Origin: Diploptera punctata
Taxonomy: Eukaryota; Arthropoda; Insecta; Blattodea; Blaberidae
NCBI GenBank assembly: GCA_030220185.1
Contig: JASPKZ010003424.1
Location: forward strand, 1,240,001-1,304,000
Reading direction: 5' to 3'
Length of the DNA: 64,000 nt
Made by a program: the position numbers and the translations under genes. This document shows positions 31,363-41,860 of this stretch, piece after piece; position 1 is the stretch's first letter; each line of letters starts with the position of its first letter. A model generated the notes under the pieces. The model saw only the letters and a program-made list of their open reading frames with translations, did not search any database and was not told the DNA's origin.

Positions 31363-32169
31363 AACATAAAAATGACATGAAATGCTTCATACAGGCTTCT
31401 GCAAACATAGTGCAGTATCTTATTGCAAGGAGTTATCTCTAATTTTTCCATTTGAAATGACGATGTTCACGTTTTTGCAGTGTCACATACAAAGGCTTCA
31501 AAGAACGAAAACAATAACTTTTTAAATAAGAGAATTGTTATGCATCTAGATAAATAGGCCTACCTTCTCAAGACTTATTTAGTGATGGCAGATAATTATT
31601 AACATCAATGCAAAAAGAATTTGCAAGAAGCAACTTGTAAAATAAAAGAAGTTTTGCACTTTTGTTAAAATGTAATTGTTTTAATATTATTCCTGTCAGC
31701 TACAACTTATTTACGAAGTTTAAAGAAAAATAAAAGTATACCCTCAAACTCAGATCTGGCTTAATGTCAGTTTTAGGAATGAGATGAAATCCCTATTATA
31801 GGCTCCTGGTTGACCAGGCCTATTTTACCATCACAGGGACAGATGAAACAAAATATAAAGAAATGGGTAATATGAGTATAGAGTGGAGAAATTTAAGTTT
31901 TTGGCAGGTAAAAATATAATAATCTCCAAGAAAAATCTATCCTGGCTGCAATTTCTCCACCATGAAGCCCAAATGGAGTGACCAAGACATGAGCTCGGGA
32001 TCCAGAGTAACATAAATATGACTTTTTTTAAATTAAAATTTTCAAAAGGAAAAAAAAAACAGTTTGGATTTTTATGTTTTATTAATTAGTTAATGCCCAG
32101 TCACAATGAAAATTATACATAAAAATGAACATGAGAAAGCTATCCCCAAACATAGTGTGTATTAGAAGC
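31363..32169. other. aPKC intron, nothing recognised
   Basis: AT-rich, no coding or repeat signature named. Confidence 0.4.
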
Positions 32170-32400
32170 ATATTAATAATAATAATAGCTTTATTTTACC
32201 TGGCAGAGTTAAGCCCTTAAGGCCTTGTCTGCTACTCAACCAGGTTTTAAAAAGTACAAAAAAATAGTATTACATCTAAATAACAATACACATAAACAAT
32301 TACATGTTATAAATACAATACAATTATTATTTATAATGTATATTCTCAATGGAAAACAGAAACTTAAGTAATAATGAATCACAGATGATAACGGATGAAC
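32170..32400 (-). mobile_element. CR1/Jockey-group 3' UTR fragment
   Basis: (AAT)n followed by TTTATTTTACCTGGCAGAGT, TAAGCCCTTAAGGCCTTGTC, TACTCAACCAGG matches the 3' UTRs at 1558 and 2546-2800. Only the UTR is present. Confidence 0.55.
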
Positions 32401-32454
32401 AGTTGATTTAAAATGGCTGTCAGTGACAAAACAACAGTAACATTCATATATATT

Positions 32455-33049
32455 TTAATAGTGAGTGAAGAACATATTTTTACGACTTGCCTCATATAAT
32501 TTCAAATTTCTTTGATACCGGCGGTTTGAGACAATATCTTGTCCCTCTTCAGTCATGGCTTCCACTGATGAAATTCTCTGGTTGTTGATTTCTGTAAGGA
32601 CATCACCTCTTGTGCTGCCATCTTTGGTTGGGATTATAAACTGTTAATTAAATTTTTATCCACCGGAATATCGATCTATGAACTTTGATATTCCGGTGGA
32701 TAAAATTTTAATTACAAAGTTTATAATCCCAACCAAATATGGCAGCACAAGAGGTGATGTCCTGATCTATGAACTTCGATATTCCGGTGGATAAAATTTT
32801 AATTACAAAGTTTATAATCCCAACCAAAGATGGCAGCACAAGAGGTGATGTCCTTAGGGAAATCAACAACTAGAGAATTTCATCAGTGGAAGCCATTACT
32901 GAAGAGGGACAAGATATTGTCTGAAACCGCCGGTATCAAAGAAATTTGAAATTATATGAGGTGAGTCGTTAAAAATATGTTCTCCACTCACTATTAATGA
33001 TATAACCTCATAATGTTTACTTCCCAACATTAATTTAAATATTCAAATA

Positions 33050-33050
<1 letters not shown>
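32455..33050. mobile_element. PLE snapback (palindromic) insertion with an internal tandem duplication
   Basis: Left arm from about 32455 (GAACATATTTTTACGACTTG, CCTCATATAATTTCAAATTT) and right arm to about 32985 are reverse complements. The right end continues into AACCTCATAATGTTTACTTC, CCAACATTAATTT. The centre contains a unit of about 105 bp (TATTCCGGTGGATAAAATTT through AAGAGGTGATGTCC) twice in a row. A hammerhead-like motif lies at 32899-32935. The 3' end is the same subfamily as 62161-62760. Confidence 0.8.
32899..32935 (+). ncRNA. Hammerhead-ribozyme-like motif of PLE
   Basis: CTGAAGA, one G, GGAC..GTCT stem with a G-T pair, GAAAC, stem III ACC/GGT around GCC, and A as the base before the cleavage position (GTA). 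Stem I pairing is weak, so the copy is probably inactive. Confidence 0.45.

Positions 33051-33052
<2 letters not shown>

Positions 33053-33085
<33 letters not shown>
33053..33085. repeat. (AT)n microsatellite
   Basis: About 32 bases of alternating AT next to a PLE end. Nothing else. Confidence 0.9.
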
Positions 33086-33089
<4 letters not shown>

Positions 33090-33179
33090 AACTGTAGCAG
33101 GTAGTTTGCTTGGTGTAATGTATTCAAATAAGTGGTCATCTCACTGTAAATAATACAGAGTAACAATAAAATGATTTAA

Positions 33180-33412
33180 GATTTAAATTAAAATTCTTTA
33201 TACCTCACTGCATATCCAGTCTTCTAATTAAACTGGTTTCAAAACCTAGGTGGTTTCATCTTCAATAATGTCTCAACCCTTTTTCGAGATATTACTGAAG
33301 ATGAAACCACCCAGGTTTTGAAACAGGTTTAATTAGAAGACTGGATATGAGGTGAGATATAAAGAATTAATTCAAATCTTAATTTAACTCTCATAGTGTT
33401 TTTTCCGATAAA
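33180..33412. mobile_element. PLE snapback insertion with hammerhead motif
   Basis: Arms of about 80 bp (CTTTATACCTCACTGCATAT, CCAGTCTTCTAATTAAACTG and complements) around a roughly 35-base loop near 33270-33290. The right end extends to ACTCTCATAGTGTTTTTTCC. A core with CTGAAGA, T, GAAACC/GGTTTT, GAAAC lies at 33295-33331. Confidence 0.78.
33295..33331 (+). ncRNA. Hammerhead-ribozyme-like motif of PLE
   Basis: CTGAAGA, one T, six-pair stem II GAAACC/GGTTTT, GAAAC, then AGGTTT, where stem III would close on a 2-base loop. Core boxes are intact. The very small stem III means activity would need a dimer. Confidence 0.5.
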
Positions 33413-34070
33413 AGTTCAAGAATAAAGTGGTTGAATTTTATATCTGTTTAAATGCTTATTAAATCTTTATAACCTCAAAACAACATAATGATGCTATTAT
33501 TAAACTGCTAAATCATTGCTGTCTCACTGGTTAATTCTTATGTTTAGCATGGATACAAACATTGAAATATGGAATTTGTAAACTTTTATGTCAACTTCTG
33601 GTAGTTACATTTGTTTTAATAAATTAAATGAGACGTAAGTTAAATTTATGTTTATGTTAATCAATGTGAATAATTCCATTGATAACTGGGTTGCTGACTT
33701 TAAATTGTGAATGGACCTTTAGTATTTTATTTAACAATACTTTTTTAACAGATAATGTTGCAAAAATCCTACAACCACAGCCATGTTTGAATCTTTGAAC
33801 CTTGAAACGATCAGTCGAGCATGTTAAGCACAGTCCATACTGACATTTTCGATGATTGACTTTAAGGGTCGAATGTTTGAACGCATTAGACAGTAAAAGG
33901 CGTTCTCTGCTGATAAAGTTTTATTCAAACACATTTTTCTTACTCAGAAATCTATTCACGTGGTAATAATTGTAAAGCTACTTGACAAGGTACCTTAAGA
34001 TCGTAGCTCAAGATATAAACTTATGTGAAAATCCCGAAGGGAACCGATGGTAACCGATGTAGTTTGAAAC
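33413..34070. other. aPKC intron, nothing recognised
   Basis: No coding or repeat signature named. Confidence 0.4.
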
Positions 34071-34081
34071 CTATCCAAGAT

Positions 34082-34142
34082 TCAAAGTTAAAATTGGGAA
34101 ACACATTATGAGGTTCTTAAAATGACTCATTAATTTATTACT
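34082..34142 (-). mobile_element. 61-bp PLE 3'-end insertion with 10-bp target duplication
   Basis: Flanked by TATCCAAGAT at 34072-34081 and 34143-34152. The inserted bases (AAAGTTAAAATTGGGAAACA, CATTATGAGGTTCTT, then ATGACTCATTAATTTATTA) equal the terminal bases of the copy at 52300-52443 in reverse. It contains no hammerhead and no palindrome: just the extreme 3' end of the element. It sits one base before the ATG of the open frame at 34151. Confidence 0.85.
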
Positions 34143-34150
34143 TATCCAAG

Positions 34151-34342
34151 ATGTCGGACCTTGAAGACTTCGATCATGTTTTCGGTATACGCGGAGAAGA
34201 GGAATTTGATAGAGTCTACCAAAGAATTCAACTGGAAGAACAGGAGAATCGGCGTAATATTGCGCGTCGCAGACATGTTTGTATACGGTATTATTTGTGG
34301 GATGCAAGCATAAATGCATTCCTCTATAGCAGACGAAAATAA
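34151..34342 (+). CDS. Uncharacterised short open reading frame, 63 aa
   Basis: Reads MSDLEDFDHVFGIRGEEEFD, then RVYQRIQLEEQENRRNIARR and ends in NAFLYSRRK. Composition is charged and gene-like: acidic N-terminus, then a possible short helix rich in Arg/Glu/Gln. It is not low-complexity. I do not recognise it. It could be the start of a transposase-type gene (some Harbinger-like proteins have a similar charged opening) or a retrocopied first exon. The 61-bp PLE insertion separates it from its original upstream sequence. Low certainty that it is expressed. Confidence 0.25.
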   Translation: MSDLEDFDHVFGIRGEEEFDRVYQRIQLEEQENRRNIARRRHVCIRYYLWDASINAFLYSRRK

Positions 34343-35369
34343 CGGAAGTGGTTTTATCGCTGAGAATTTTGGGTAATTCGTTGCCAATATTACGAAAACG
34401 TCAACATTCATGCATGACCGGTTAAGGTGGCCGTTAATTCGATCTCAGCTCACCAGTGATTGGAAGTAATTTGAGTAGAGACTAATGTATTTGCATACGA
34501 CCCTTAGTTAATCAGTATTCCTTGAGACTCTTAAGTGATAGTTATGAACATAGAAAATTAATATGTTAGTATTTAATTTAATGATGCTCTTTTACAACCC
34601 AGGTCAATAGTGTCACAATTGAAGTCTGGTTATGAAAGAGCCAACAAATCTTATTTCAGAATTGATGTCTTTTATATGCCATAATTCTGTAATATATAAT
34701 ACACTGCTTTTTGTCTCTTCTGAAGAAAACTATAATCAAGATTTTTACACCCTTAAAAATCCATTGATTTCAGTCAGGTATGAACTTGTAAACCTCGGAA
34801 TTGGAGGTGCCACTACTCCACTTAAATTGACAAAATTAATATGAAATTTTATATATTGTGCCTAATCTGCCATGTTAGCTGAAGTAGCAACTAACTTGCC
34901 TCCTAATTAGTAGATCCAGGTTTGATTCCCGGCAGGGTTGAAAATTTTATTTTTTAAATTTTAAATCTGAGAATCAGGAGGGATAGTGGCATACAATTTT
35001 TAATTGCTATTTTGTATACTGGATGGCTGTATTAAATTCCATCCATCTGCAGTACTTGTATTGAGAAGACATACTGTTGATAGCAATTTGTCCATCAGAT
35101 AGAGATATTAAGCATGACAATCCCCTTGATGCTTTTAAAGAGGAATAGGCACTGGGATTCACTTTCTCCTTCTCTTCATTATCATCTCTCTCACTACACA
35201 CTTATAGTACACACATACTCTTAAATATACACTCATACATACCACATACATACTGGTAATGTAGTCTGCTGAAGTGATGCATGAAAATTGAAAAATAGAT
35301 TACATTAATGCATTCTATCCACTTAGTATGGGACCCAAAAACTTGATAAGTGCAGTTAGTGGTATAGTA
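34343..35369. other. aPKC intron; one tRNA-like fragment
   Basis: 34885-34945 contains AGTAGATCCAGGTTTGATTC, CCGGCAGGGTTG, a box-B-like end of a tRNA-derived SINE. Otherwise nothing recognised. Confidence 0.4.
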
Positions 35370-35790
35370 ACACTTCTTCTTCTTTCTTCTTCTTCTTCTT
35401 TTTATTCTTCATCGTGTTCTTGTTTAATTTTCCTATCTGTTCATTACAATGGTAAGGACTATCTCGATCCACTTCCCCCAGAGTTCCTTGTCTTTCACCA
35501 TTCTCTTCTATTCCCCAATTTCTTTTCCTCTTCTCCTTGCTGTTTCCTCAATATTATCTATATATGCTTTCCTGAGTCTTCCCCTATCTCTTTTTTCCTT
35601 CAATTATTGCTTCTGTTACTTTTTTAGTTTCCTTTCCTCTTCCATCCTTAACACATTTCCATACCATTTCAACTGTCGATACTGTAGCTTTCTATAACAT
35701 TTCAAATGCCATCCTGGTCAACTTTCTCCCCCATATAGCGAGGTTGGTTCTATTACTGACTTATAAATTTGTAATTTAGTTTTTTGCATA
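35370..35790 (-). mobile_element. RTE-like non-LTR C-terminal fragment with (CTT)n 3' end
   Basis: The minus strand from about 35780 encodes, with frame changes, KSVIEPTSLYGG, LQYRQLKWYGNVLRMEEERK and RDRGRLRKAYIDNIEE. It ends in the CTT-rich simple repeat at 35370-35402. Typical RTE-like tail; decayed. Confidence 0.6.
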
Positions 35791-36090
35791 ATTTATTTTT
35801 TTGCAAATATTATGTCATTTAATTGACAATAAACTATCTTGCTTTTTTAATTTTATTAGTATTTCTTCTTTAACTTTTCCATTTTGATGTATTATCATTC
35901 CAAATTACTCAAATCAGTTCTAATTGAATTGCAGTTTATAAGTTTGGTTTTTGGTATTGGATCACATACACAGATATTTTGTGTCAACATGTTTTCACTT
36001 TATCTTCTGATTTTAAAATGCTACTTACATTCAGAAATATATGAAAATAGTGAGAATATTGATTATAATGAATTGTATTGTATATTGCAG
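35791..36090. other. End of aPKC intron
   Basis: AT-rich, ending in the acceptor TTGTATATTGCAG. An open frame running from 35884 into the exon is intron read-through, not an alternative start. Confidence 0.6.
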
Positions 36091-36325
36091 GATATTGACT
36101 GGGTTCAGACGGAAAAGCATGTGTTCGAAACGGCATCAAACCACCCGTTCCTGGTAGGGTTGCACTCGTGCTTCCAGACACCAAGCCGACTGTTCTTTGT
36201 TATTGAGTTTGTCCGGGGAGGAGATCTCATGTTCCACATGCAGAGACAACGCAGGCTTCCAGAGGAGCATGCTCGCTTCTATGCAGCTGAGATCAGCCTA
36301 GCTCTCAACTTTCTTCATGATAAGG
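36091..36325 (+). CDS. aPKC: aPKC exon: kinase N-lobe helix C to helix E
   Basis: 235 bases between TATATTGCAG and GTGAGA. Encodes [82 protein letters not shown] from the previous exon joins [13 protein letters not shown], a continuous run conserved in atypical PKCs. The Glu of helix C (TEKHVFE) and the GGDLM hinge region of the ATP pocket are visible. Leaves one base for the next exon. Confidence 0.97.
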
Positions 36326-36549
36326 GTGAGAACCTACTAGTATTTTTTTTTACACATAGGAAGGGATTAGTGGGCTTCCATACATGTGCTCTGACTGGGC
36401 ATATTTAATGGTATGTTATTTTAAGGTATCCAGAGAGGCCATCCATGTGTGTGTGTGTGTGTGTGATCAGAGTTCCAAATCCTATCCTGTTAAGTTGTGT
36501 CCCTGTAAGACCCAAGTGGCATGGGGCATTTATCTATAAAGGAGGAGAT
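36326..36549. other. aPKC intron with (TG)n
   Basis: Follows the donor GTGAGA. A short (TG)n tract lies at 36445-36464. Nothing else recognised. Confidence 0.5.
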
Positions 36550-36903
36550 AAAGAGATAAAAAATACAGGAAATTCACATATCACCCTTGGGCACACAATA
36601 AATTCTAAAAGATATTTGAGAAGTTTAATATTAAATTAGCACCGAAAAATAACCACTGTTTAAATAAACTAATAAAAACCAACAAAAATGAAAAAACTGA
36701 TAAAAATAAAAAAAATCAGAAATATATAAAATTGAATGTACGTGTTGTGAAAAGATATATATATATATATATATATAGGAAAAACAAAAAAGAAACCTAC
36801 AAATTAGAACCAAAGAACACATAAGAAATATTAAAAATGGGGAAATAGAAAAATCTGCAGTTGCTGCTCATGTATGGTCTGAAAAACATAATACAAATTC
36901 AGA
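36550..36903 (+). mobile_element. Penelope-like element, GIY-YIG fragment
   Basis: With frame changes it encodes NKLIKTNKNEKTDKN, then YIGKTKKKPTN, KEHIRNIKNGEIEKSAVAAH, VWSEKHNTNSD. That is the linker and first two-thirds of the GIY-YIG domain. An (AT)n expansion at 36755-36776 sits within the YIGKTK region. It is cut off at 36904 by an RTE-like 3' end in the opposite orientation. Confidence 0.75.
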
Positions 36904-36904
36904 C

Positions 36905-37400
36905 ACTTCTTCTTCTTCCTTCCAAGTATTAGGCCAAGGCTTGTTACGAGCCTATAGAAAATGTGAGAAAATGTTGCCTCCAGCATTTCATATGGACAGC
37001 AGCAGCAGATCTTAGTACTCGCGATATATAATTATAAACAGCTATTGAGGATCCGATTTCAGCTATTTCTTTCAAGATGGTGTTCCCAATTTAGGTTGGT
37101 ACTGTTTAATATATTCCAAAATGGGTGTAGGGTAGTAGTCTTCAATTCTTGTAAGATATCAGTGTTCCTTTGTCTTGATCCCATCTGGGGTACTCCACTG
37201 TTCTGTTGCATGAATCTCATGTCAAAGAGCTCGTTATTCTGCTTTCATGGTTTGTCTTTTAGTGTCCATGCTTCACTACCATGAGGTCAACACTGGTATA
37301 GCCAAAGTGTTTTATATAAAATTAATCTCAGGTGTTGTTTTTGTACAAGGACTGGGTTTCCTAACTGGATTAATAATTCCCAAAATTTTATTTTAACGTA
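36905..37400 (-). mobile_element. RTE-like non-LTR C-terminal fragment with (GAA)n tail
   Basis: The minus strand encodes, with frame changes, SEAWTLK, MRFMQQNSGVPQMG, NTDILQELKTT and LNWEHHLERN. It ends GLILGRKKKK at the (CTTCTT) run at 36905-36917. The same family has ends at 12990-13158 and 47945-48195. Dead. Confidence 0.7.
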
Positions 37401-37659
37401 GTTAATTTTTCAGGGATATACCTTCTTTCTGTCCAGGATAGAGATGATAATAGCCAAGGATTTTTTTTAAATGATTGGATGATCTCTAAAATTTATTTCT
37501 GAGAGACAGATTTTACTTTGTATGGGGGCATTCCACGTAGAAATGCCCTAATGTTAGTTTTGTTTAAGGATATGAGTCCTATATGAAATTTTGCGGGATC
37601 CTAGTTTTTGTAAATTATAGAAATTGATCGTGACATAATTAATTTTCGGGAAAGTGCCA
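37401..37659. other. aPKC intron, nothing recognised
   Basis: No coding or repeat signature named. Confidence 0.35.
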
Positions 37660-38035
37660 GAAGATGCTAACATCGTAAGACCATTTGCTAAACTTATTAA
37701 ACACAGGGTAGAAAATACAAAAGAGCTCTTGACTATTTGGAAAGTAACGCTCATTCAGAAGAACAGAAACAGAATTATGGAACTTCGATAATACCGACGG
37801 AATGGGGACCTCTGTTGGAGGTTCTGTGTCCAAACCAAGGAGGGGGGATGCTGACATATACATCCAGGCTTTCCAACATAAATCCAACCAAGCTGAGGCA
37901 GGATGGTGAAGGTGATTGGGATCCAATCGAAACATGTTCAAGAACAAATCAACATTAATATTGAGGTAAGATAAACAGACTCAAAATAATATAATTAAAA
38001 GAATCTCAAAATATTACTTCCTAAAATAAAACATT
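37660..38035 (+). mobile_element. Penelope-like element 3' fragment
   Basis: Encodes KLIKHRVENTKELLTIWK and LIQKNRNRIM, the end of a GIY-YIG protein. A decayed hammerhead region follows (GATTGG/CCAATC stem then GAAACATGTTC at 37905-37935), then ATTGAGGTAAGA and the end AATCTCAAAATATTACTTCC. It is the same TTGAGGT subfamily as 56941-57172 and 59791-60012. Confidence 0.75.
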
Positions 38036-38044
38036 AGAGAGTTA

Positions 38045-39275
38045 TACCTTTTCACACAGTCAACACAAGATGTCAGCCTAGTTGTCAGCCCTGCATGACG
38101 ACTGCCTTTATCCCCAGAACATGCATCTGGTATTCATTTTCATTGAGTCATGTCATAACATAGTTGATTAAGGCAATATGCTGCAAGCTGAAAGATTGAG
38201 CATTTGAGTCATCATTGGGAATCAGGATTTTTAAACAAGGCTAAATCTTCTGACAGCAGCTTGGCCCAGGAATTGATTCAGCCTCTAGTGGAAATGGGTA
38301 CTAGACATATTTATGATGAGTTGTTTTTGACTCGCCTCATACTTCTTAACTCCCTTGCAGACTCAGGTTTCATCACTACATTTGTGACATTCTCAATGCT
38401 GTATCACGTTCGCAACTGACGTCCAACGGCCTCCTCTCCTGCATACTGACCTCCATGCCATTTGATAGCTGACCGATGAACTTCCAAACCAATCCCCTCT
38501 CCTTATCACCGGGTATTTCAAAATTCATAGTTATGTTTTTAGTCTTGCATATGTAAATTTTTTCCCAAATTGTTAATTCATTCGGTTTTTCCAATTGTTT
38601 AAGTAATTTTGTTTTGGTTTCTATTCTGTGTTTTTCTGACCGAAACAAAATTACTTAAACAATTGGAAAAACCGAAGGAACTCACACTTTGGGAAAAAAT
38701 TTACATATGCAAGAATAAAAACATAACTATGAATTTTGAAATGTCCGGTGATAAGGAGAGGGGATTGGTTTGGAAGTTCATCTGTCAGCCATCAGATGGC
38801 GCAGAGGTCAGTATGCAGGAGAGGAGGCCGTTAGACGTCAGTTGTGAACGTGATACAGCATTGAGAATGTCACAAATGCATTGATGAAACCTGGGTCTGC
38901 AACGGAGTTAAGAAGTATGAGGTGAGTCAAAAACAACTCAACATAAATTAAAGAAACCTCATAGTGTTATTTCCTACCTACATAACTTAACTAGACATAT
39001 ATTCTGGAGATAAAGGCTGCCTTCATGATGGGCTGACATATCTTGCCATGATTTTCTAGAAAAGTGGGAGCCTTAACCTTTTGCAACCGCAAGCATCTCC
39101 TAAAGCATGTAGTGGGATCACTTTACCTTTTTGTTACTCATTTCCGTTAGACGTTGAGTCAATAATGCTGCCAGAAGATTTAAAAATTTTGACCCCATTG
39201 TGAATTTAACCATTATCATCTAACTTGTAGCATGCTCCCACAACGAACTATGCTATGAGATGCCCCATAAAACTA
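38045..39275 (+). mobile_element. SINE-B, diverged, split by a 679-bp PLE snapback
   Basis: The head with TAGTTGATTAAGGCAATATG is at about 38160. The body reads CTTCTGACAGCAGCTTGGCC, GATTCAGCCTCTAGTGGAAA, TGGGTACTAGACATAT. After the PLE it resumes at 38990 with ACTAGACATAT, then TTCTGGAGATAAAGGCTGCC, TGATGGGCTGAC, and ends GTAGTGGGATCACTTTACCT. A further SINE-B fragment in minus orientation follows at 39135-39265. Upstream, 38060-38150 also carries minus SINE-B sequence. Confidence 0.65.
38311..38989. mobile_element. PLE snapback, 679 bp, with coding arms and 11-bp target duplication
   Basis: Flanked by ACTAGACATAT at 38300-38310 and 38990-39000. The two arms of about 310 bp meet near 38640. 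Each encodes the same peptide end (TKLLKQLEKP, ELT.WEKIYIC, NITMNFE, GDKERGLVWKFI), on the minus strand in the left arm and plus in the right. The right end has TATGAGGTGAGTC and AACCTCATAGTGTTATTTCC. The left arm stops 35 bp short of that end. The GAAAC, CTGG/CTGA, GTC part of the hammerhead is present but its first box is degraded. Confidence 0.88.
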
Positions 39276-39434
39276 GATATTTATTAAACATTCTGGAAGC
39301 TATTTTGATAAGTTATTGATTGATTGTATTTGTTGAATACAGTTGTATAATTTCAGAAACTAGACATTAGTTGAATAAGAAACAAGAATTCTGTCCTACA
39401 ATTAACAAACAAAAAAGAGACATTGAATTATTAT

Positions 39435-40334
39435 AGGAAATATTACTATGAGGTTTAAATTAAAATAAAATTCTTATATCTCACCTCATATCCTGTATTC
39501 CATTTAGACCAGTTTCTTAACCTTAGCGGTTGCATCTTCAGTACTTACACGACCAATGTTTTGTCATGTAGGAACACTGCTTTTTACTCCATCTATTGGT
39601 GGACTGATGAGCCACTTAATCAGATCAACTTCCTGGGAATTTCAAAATTCATTAATTGTTTTTTGTTAGATTTTTGATTGTGGATTTTTTTCCCAAACAG
39701 TGAGCTCTTTCGGTGTTTCTATTTGTTTTATTAAACTAGTCTTTCTTTCAATTTTTTATGTTTTTTTTAAATATGCATGACCAGCTACTGCTGATTTTTC
39801 CAATTCCCTATTTTTGACATTCCTAAGGTGTTCCTTCACTCTGATTTTCAATTTCCTCCCCCCCTCCCCCATGTAAATTCTATCATAACCTCCGCATTTA
39901 TTTTCTTTTTCAATTTTGTCATTTTTGTTGGTTCTGATTATGCTATTGAGGCTTTATTAATTTCTCAGTGCAAATGTTATGTTGAAATTAAAAAAAAAAA
40001 ATATGAAATTTGTTGTGCTTCTATGGATGGTAGGTGAATTACTTGAATCTTATTGTTTTCTTCTCTTTTTTTTCAGAAGTGAATTTGGTTGATTAATTTT
40101 TATACTCGTATTTTAAACTTATTTATTTTCCTGTATACCATGCTTTCCTCATACCCGTATTCTATTACTACGTTGATTATGTGTTTTTTTTCTTTTTCAT
40201 AATTTTCTCTATTAACGGGTATATAATCTATATGTCAAACTATTAAACACTGCTTCTTTGTGAGCAAAATTATTAAATCCTGAAGCCTTAACACATTCAC
40301 TATCATCTACTTTAGTCCATGTTTAAATAAGAAA
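39435..40334 (-). mobile_element. Penelope-like element: RT thumb, GIY-YIG and 3' end, decayed
   Basis: In minus orientation the 3' end (GGAAATATTACTATGAGGTT on the + strand) is at about 39437. ATATGAGGTGAGATA and a hammerhead-like core with CTGAAGA, T, AACC/GGTT, GAAAC are at 39505-39540. C-terminal coding follows (WEKIHN, ELTVWEK, KKD region) to about 39760. The GIY-YIG core (KENKCGGYDRIYMG, RKLKIRVKEHLRNVKNRELE) extends to about 39910, with RT-side sequence to about 40330. Many frameshifts. Confidence 0.72.
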
Positions 40335-40425
40335 TCACGATTCATTTAATTCTTATTAATTGAACCTCATAATGTTAAAAATTCCCAAATTTAATATATA
40401 AATTTAACAACCATGTTTAAATGCC
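40335..40425 (+). mobile_element. PLE 3' end fragment (50268-50521 subfamily)
   Basis: GAAATCACGATTCATTTAAT, TCTTATTAATTGAACCTCAT, AATGTTAAAAATTCCCAAAT equals the end of the copy at 50441-50521. It is joined directly to the minus-oriented PLE just upstream, so the pair may be one rearranged insertion. Confidence 0.65.
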
Positions 40426-40619
40426 CAGACCAGGGGTTTTTAAATACTTAGATCAAGGTTCACAATGTCAAACAAAAATTGAAATAACTTCTAAAATATA
40501 AATAAGAAAAATCTGAAATGTTGTACATACCTTCAGGCGATGACTTAGTATGATTTGAGGGTGTGATATCTGGTTTCACACTATTCTGGATGTAGGGGAA
40601 CTCCATACTTTCTATAGCA

Positions 40620-41860
40620 CTACCTTATTTCACTCATTTTTTTTATTTTTGAGACACACCCTAAATCTTCTAGTTGAGGTGCTATCACTTTTGATAGGAG
40701 GGAATATCAAAAGTATATGTTCCTTCATTTTGCCATCGAGATGAAATGGGGGTCTTTTGAGGGGCTTTCCTGGGAGGTCCATGATGAGGAGGCTGTAACC
40801 ATGAGGATGATGCATGTGAGCTGTCAGAAACAGCTGGCGAGAGTGCAAAAGCACATGGAGTAACTTCATGACCTTCAAGGAATTTATGAGAGACTGCCTG
40901 CATGAATGCCAGATATGTTATTTTTTTTCTTTGGTTTTGACTTCTGGTACAGTGGGAAAGAATTGAAAAGGGTGCACTGTAACAGGTAGAAAATAATCTT
41001 TTTTGGCCATTTGCATGTTTTAAAAATAAATGGATACAATGCTAAATATTGGTCCTCTGTATCCACCCATGCATATTTCTATTAAGTCTTCTATGCACTC
41101 TGGTTTCATTTTCTTTTGTCAAATTTTGATTGAGTTTCAATCATTTGAGCAGAGTATGCAGTTATAATCATGTTTATATAATCTACCCATGAAACAAGAA
41201 CTTCCCCATCTCATCTAAATGTCATTTTTTCCTGTTTCAATGTTTTCTGTTGATCCCTAAGATCTTTTGGAAGCCCCCTTATTTTGACAGATTGTACCAC
41301 AAACAGTAGTATTTTATTCTCATAATTATTTTGTCATTTTAACACTATTGTAATAGTTATCCATGTATACAGAATATCCCAATCCTAAATAAGGGTTTAA
41401 GAGTTCAAATACTGTATTTTGAAGGGCCATCCCACTTCCTCATGATTAATCAATTTGCATATGTATCCTGTACTAGATTCGAAGATCATACAAACCATGA
41501 TACCATATTTTGTAATTTTTCCCGGGTAAGCGGGAACCGTAAGCGCCCACTCCATGCCAACATCCCTTCAACTAGAGCTTTTTTTTTTCTGAAAATAGAA
41601 TTTATCACAGAGTTTTTCTAAGATGTCGCTAAAATGAAGAAATAACAATATATTTTCGAAAATATAGGTGCTTGAAAAAATGAGATCTTCTGTCCAATAA
41701 AGCTTCAGGTCAGATTTTTGAATAATGCCTGTAACAAACATCAAACCTGGGATTTGTTTCATTTCTAAAATTGAAACTGGTTGCCAAGTCTGGACTATTA
41801 AATGTTTTATGGAGGGACAGGGCACAGCATTAATTTTTTGGTCTGTGTAAAGGTTTGTTT
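40620..41860 (-). pseudogene. piggyBac-like transposase, C-terminal two-thirds, decayed
   Basis: Minus strand, reading with frame changes: PSIKHLIVQTWQPVSILEMK and IIQKSDLKLYWTEDLI then LLFLHFSDILEKL (early DDE_Tnp_1_7 region). Then KYGIMVCMIFESSTGYICKL, MDNYYNSVKM (a catalytic-Asp motif), GLPKDL, EDQYLALYPFIFKTCKWPKK and IIFYLLQCTLFNSFPLYQK. The end is FHLDGKMKEHILLIFPPIK and RRFRVCLKNKK, where the Cys-rich tail starts and breaks off. The N-terminal part lies 5.6 kb away at 47465-47753 because an RTE-like element was inserted. Catalytic capacity is lost. Confidence 0.82.

Noticed and set aside
35884..36408. 174-codon frame containing kinase sequence
   Set aside because: The first 69 codons are intron and the last 27 are read-through past the GTGAGA donor. 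Only 36091-36325 is exon.
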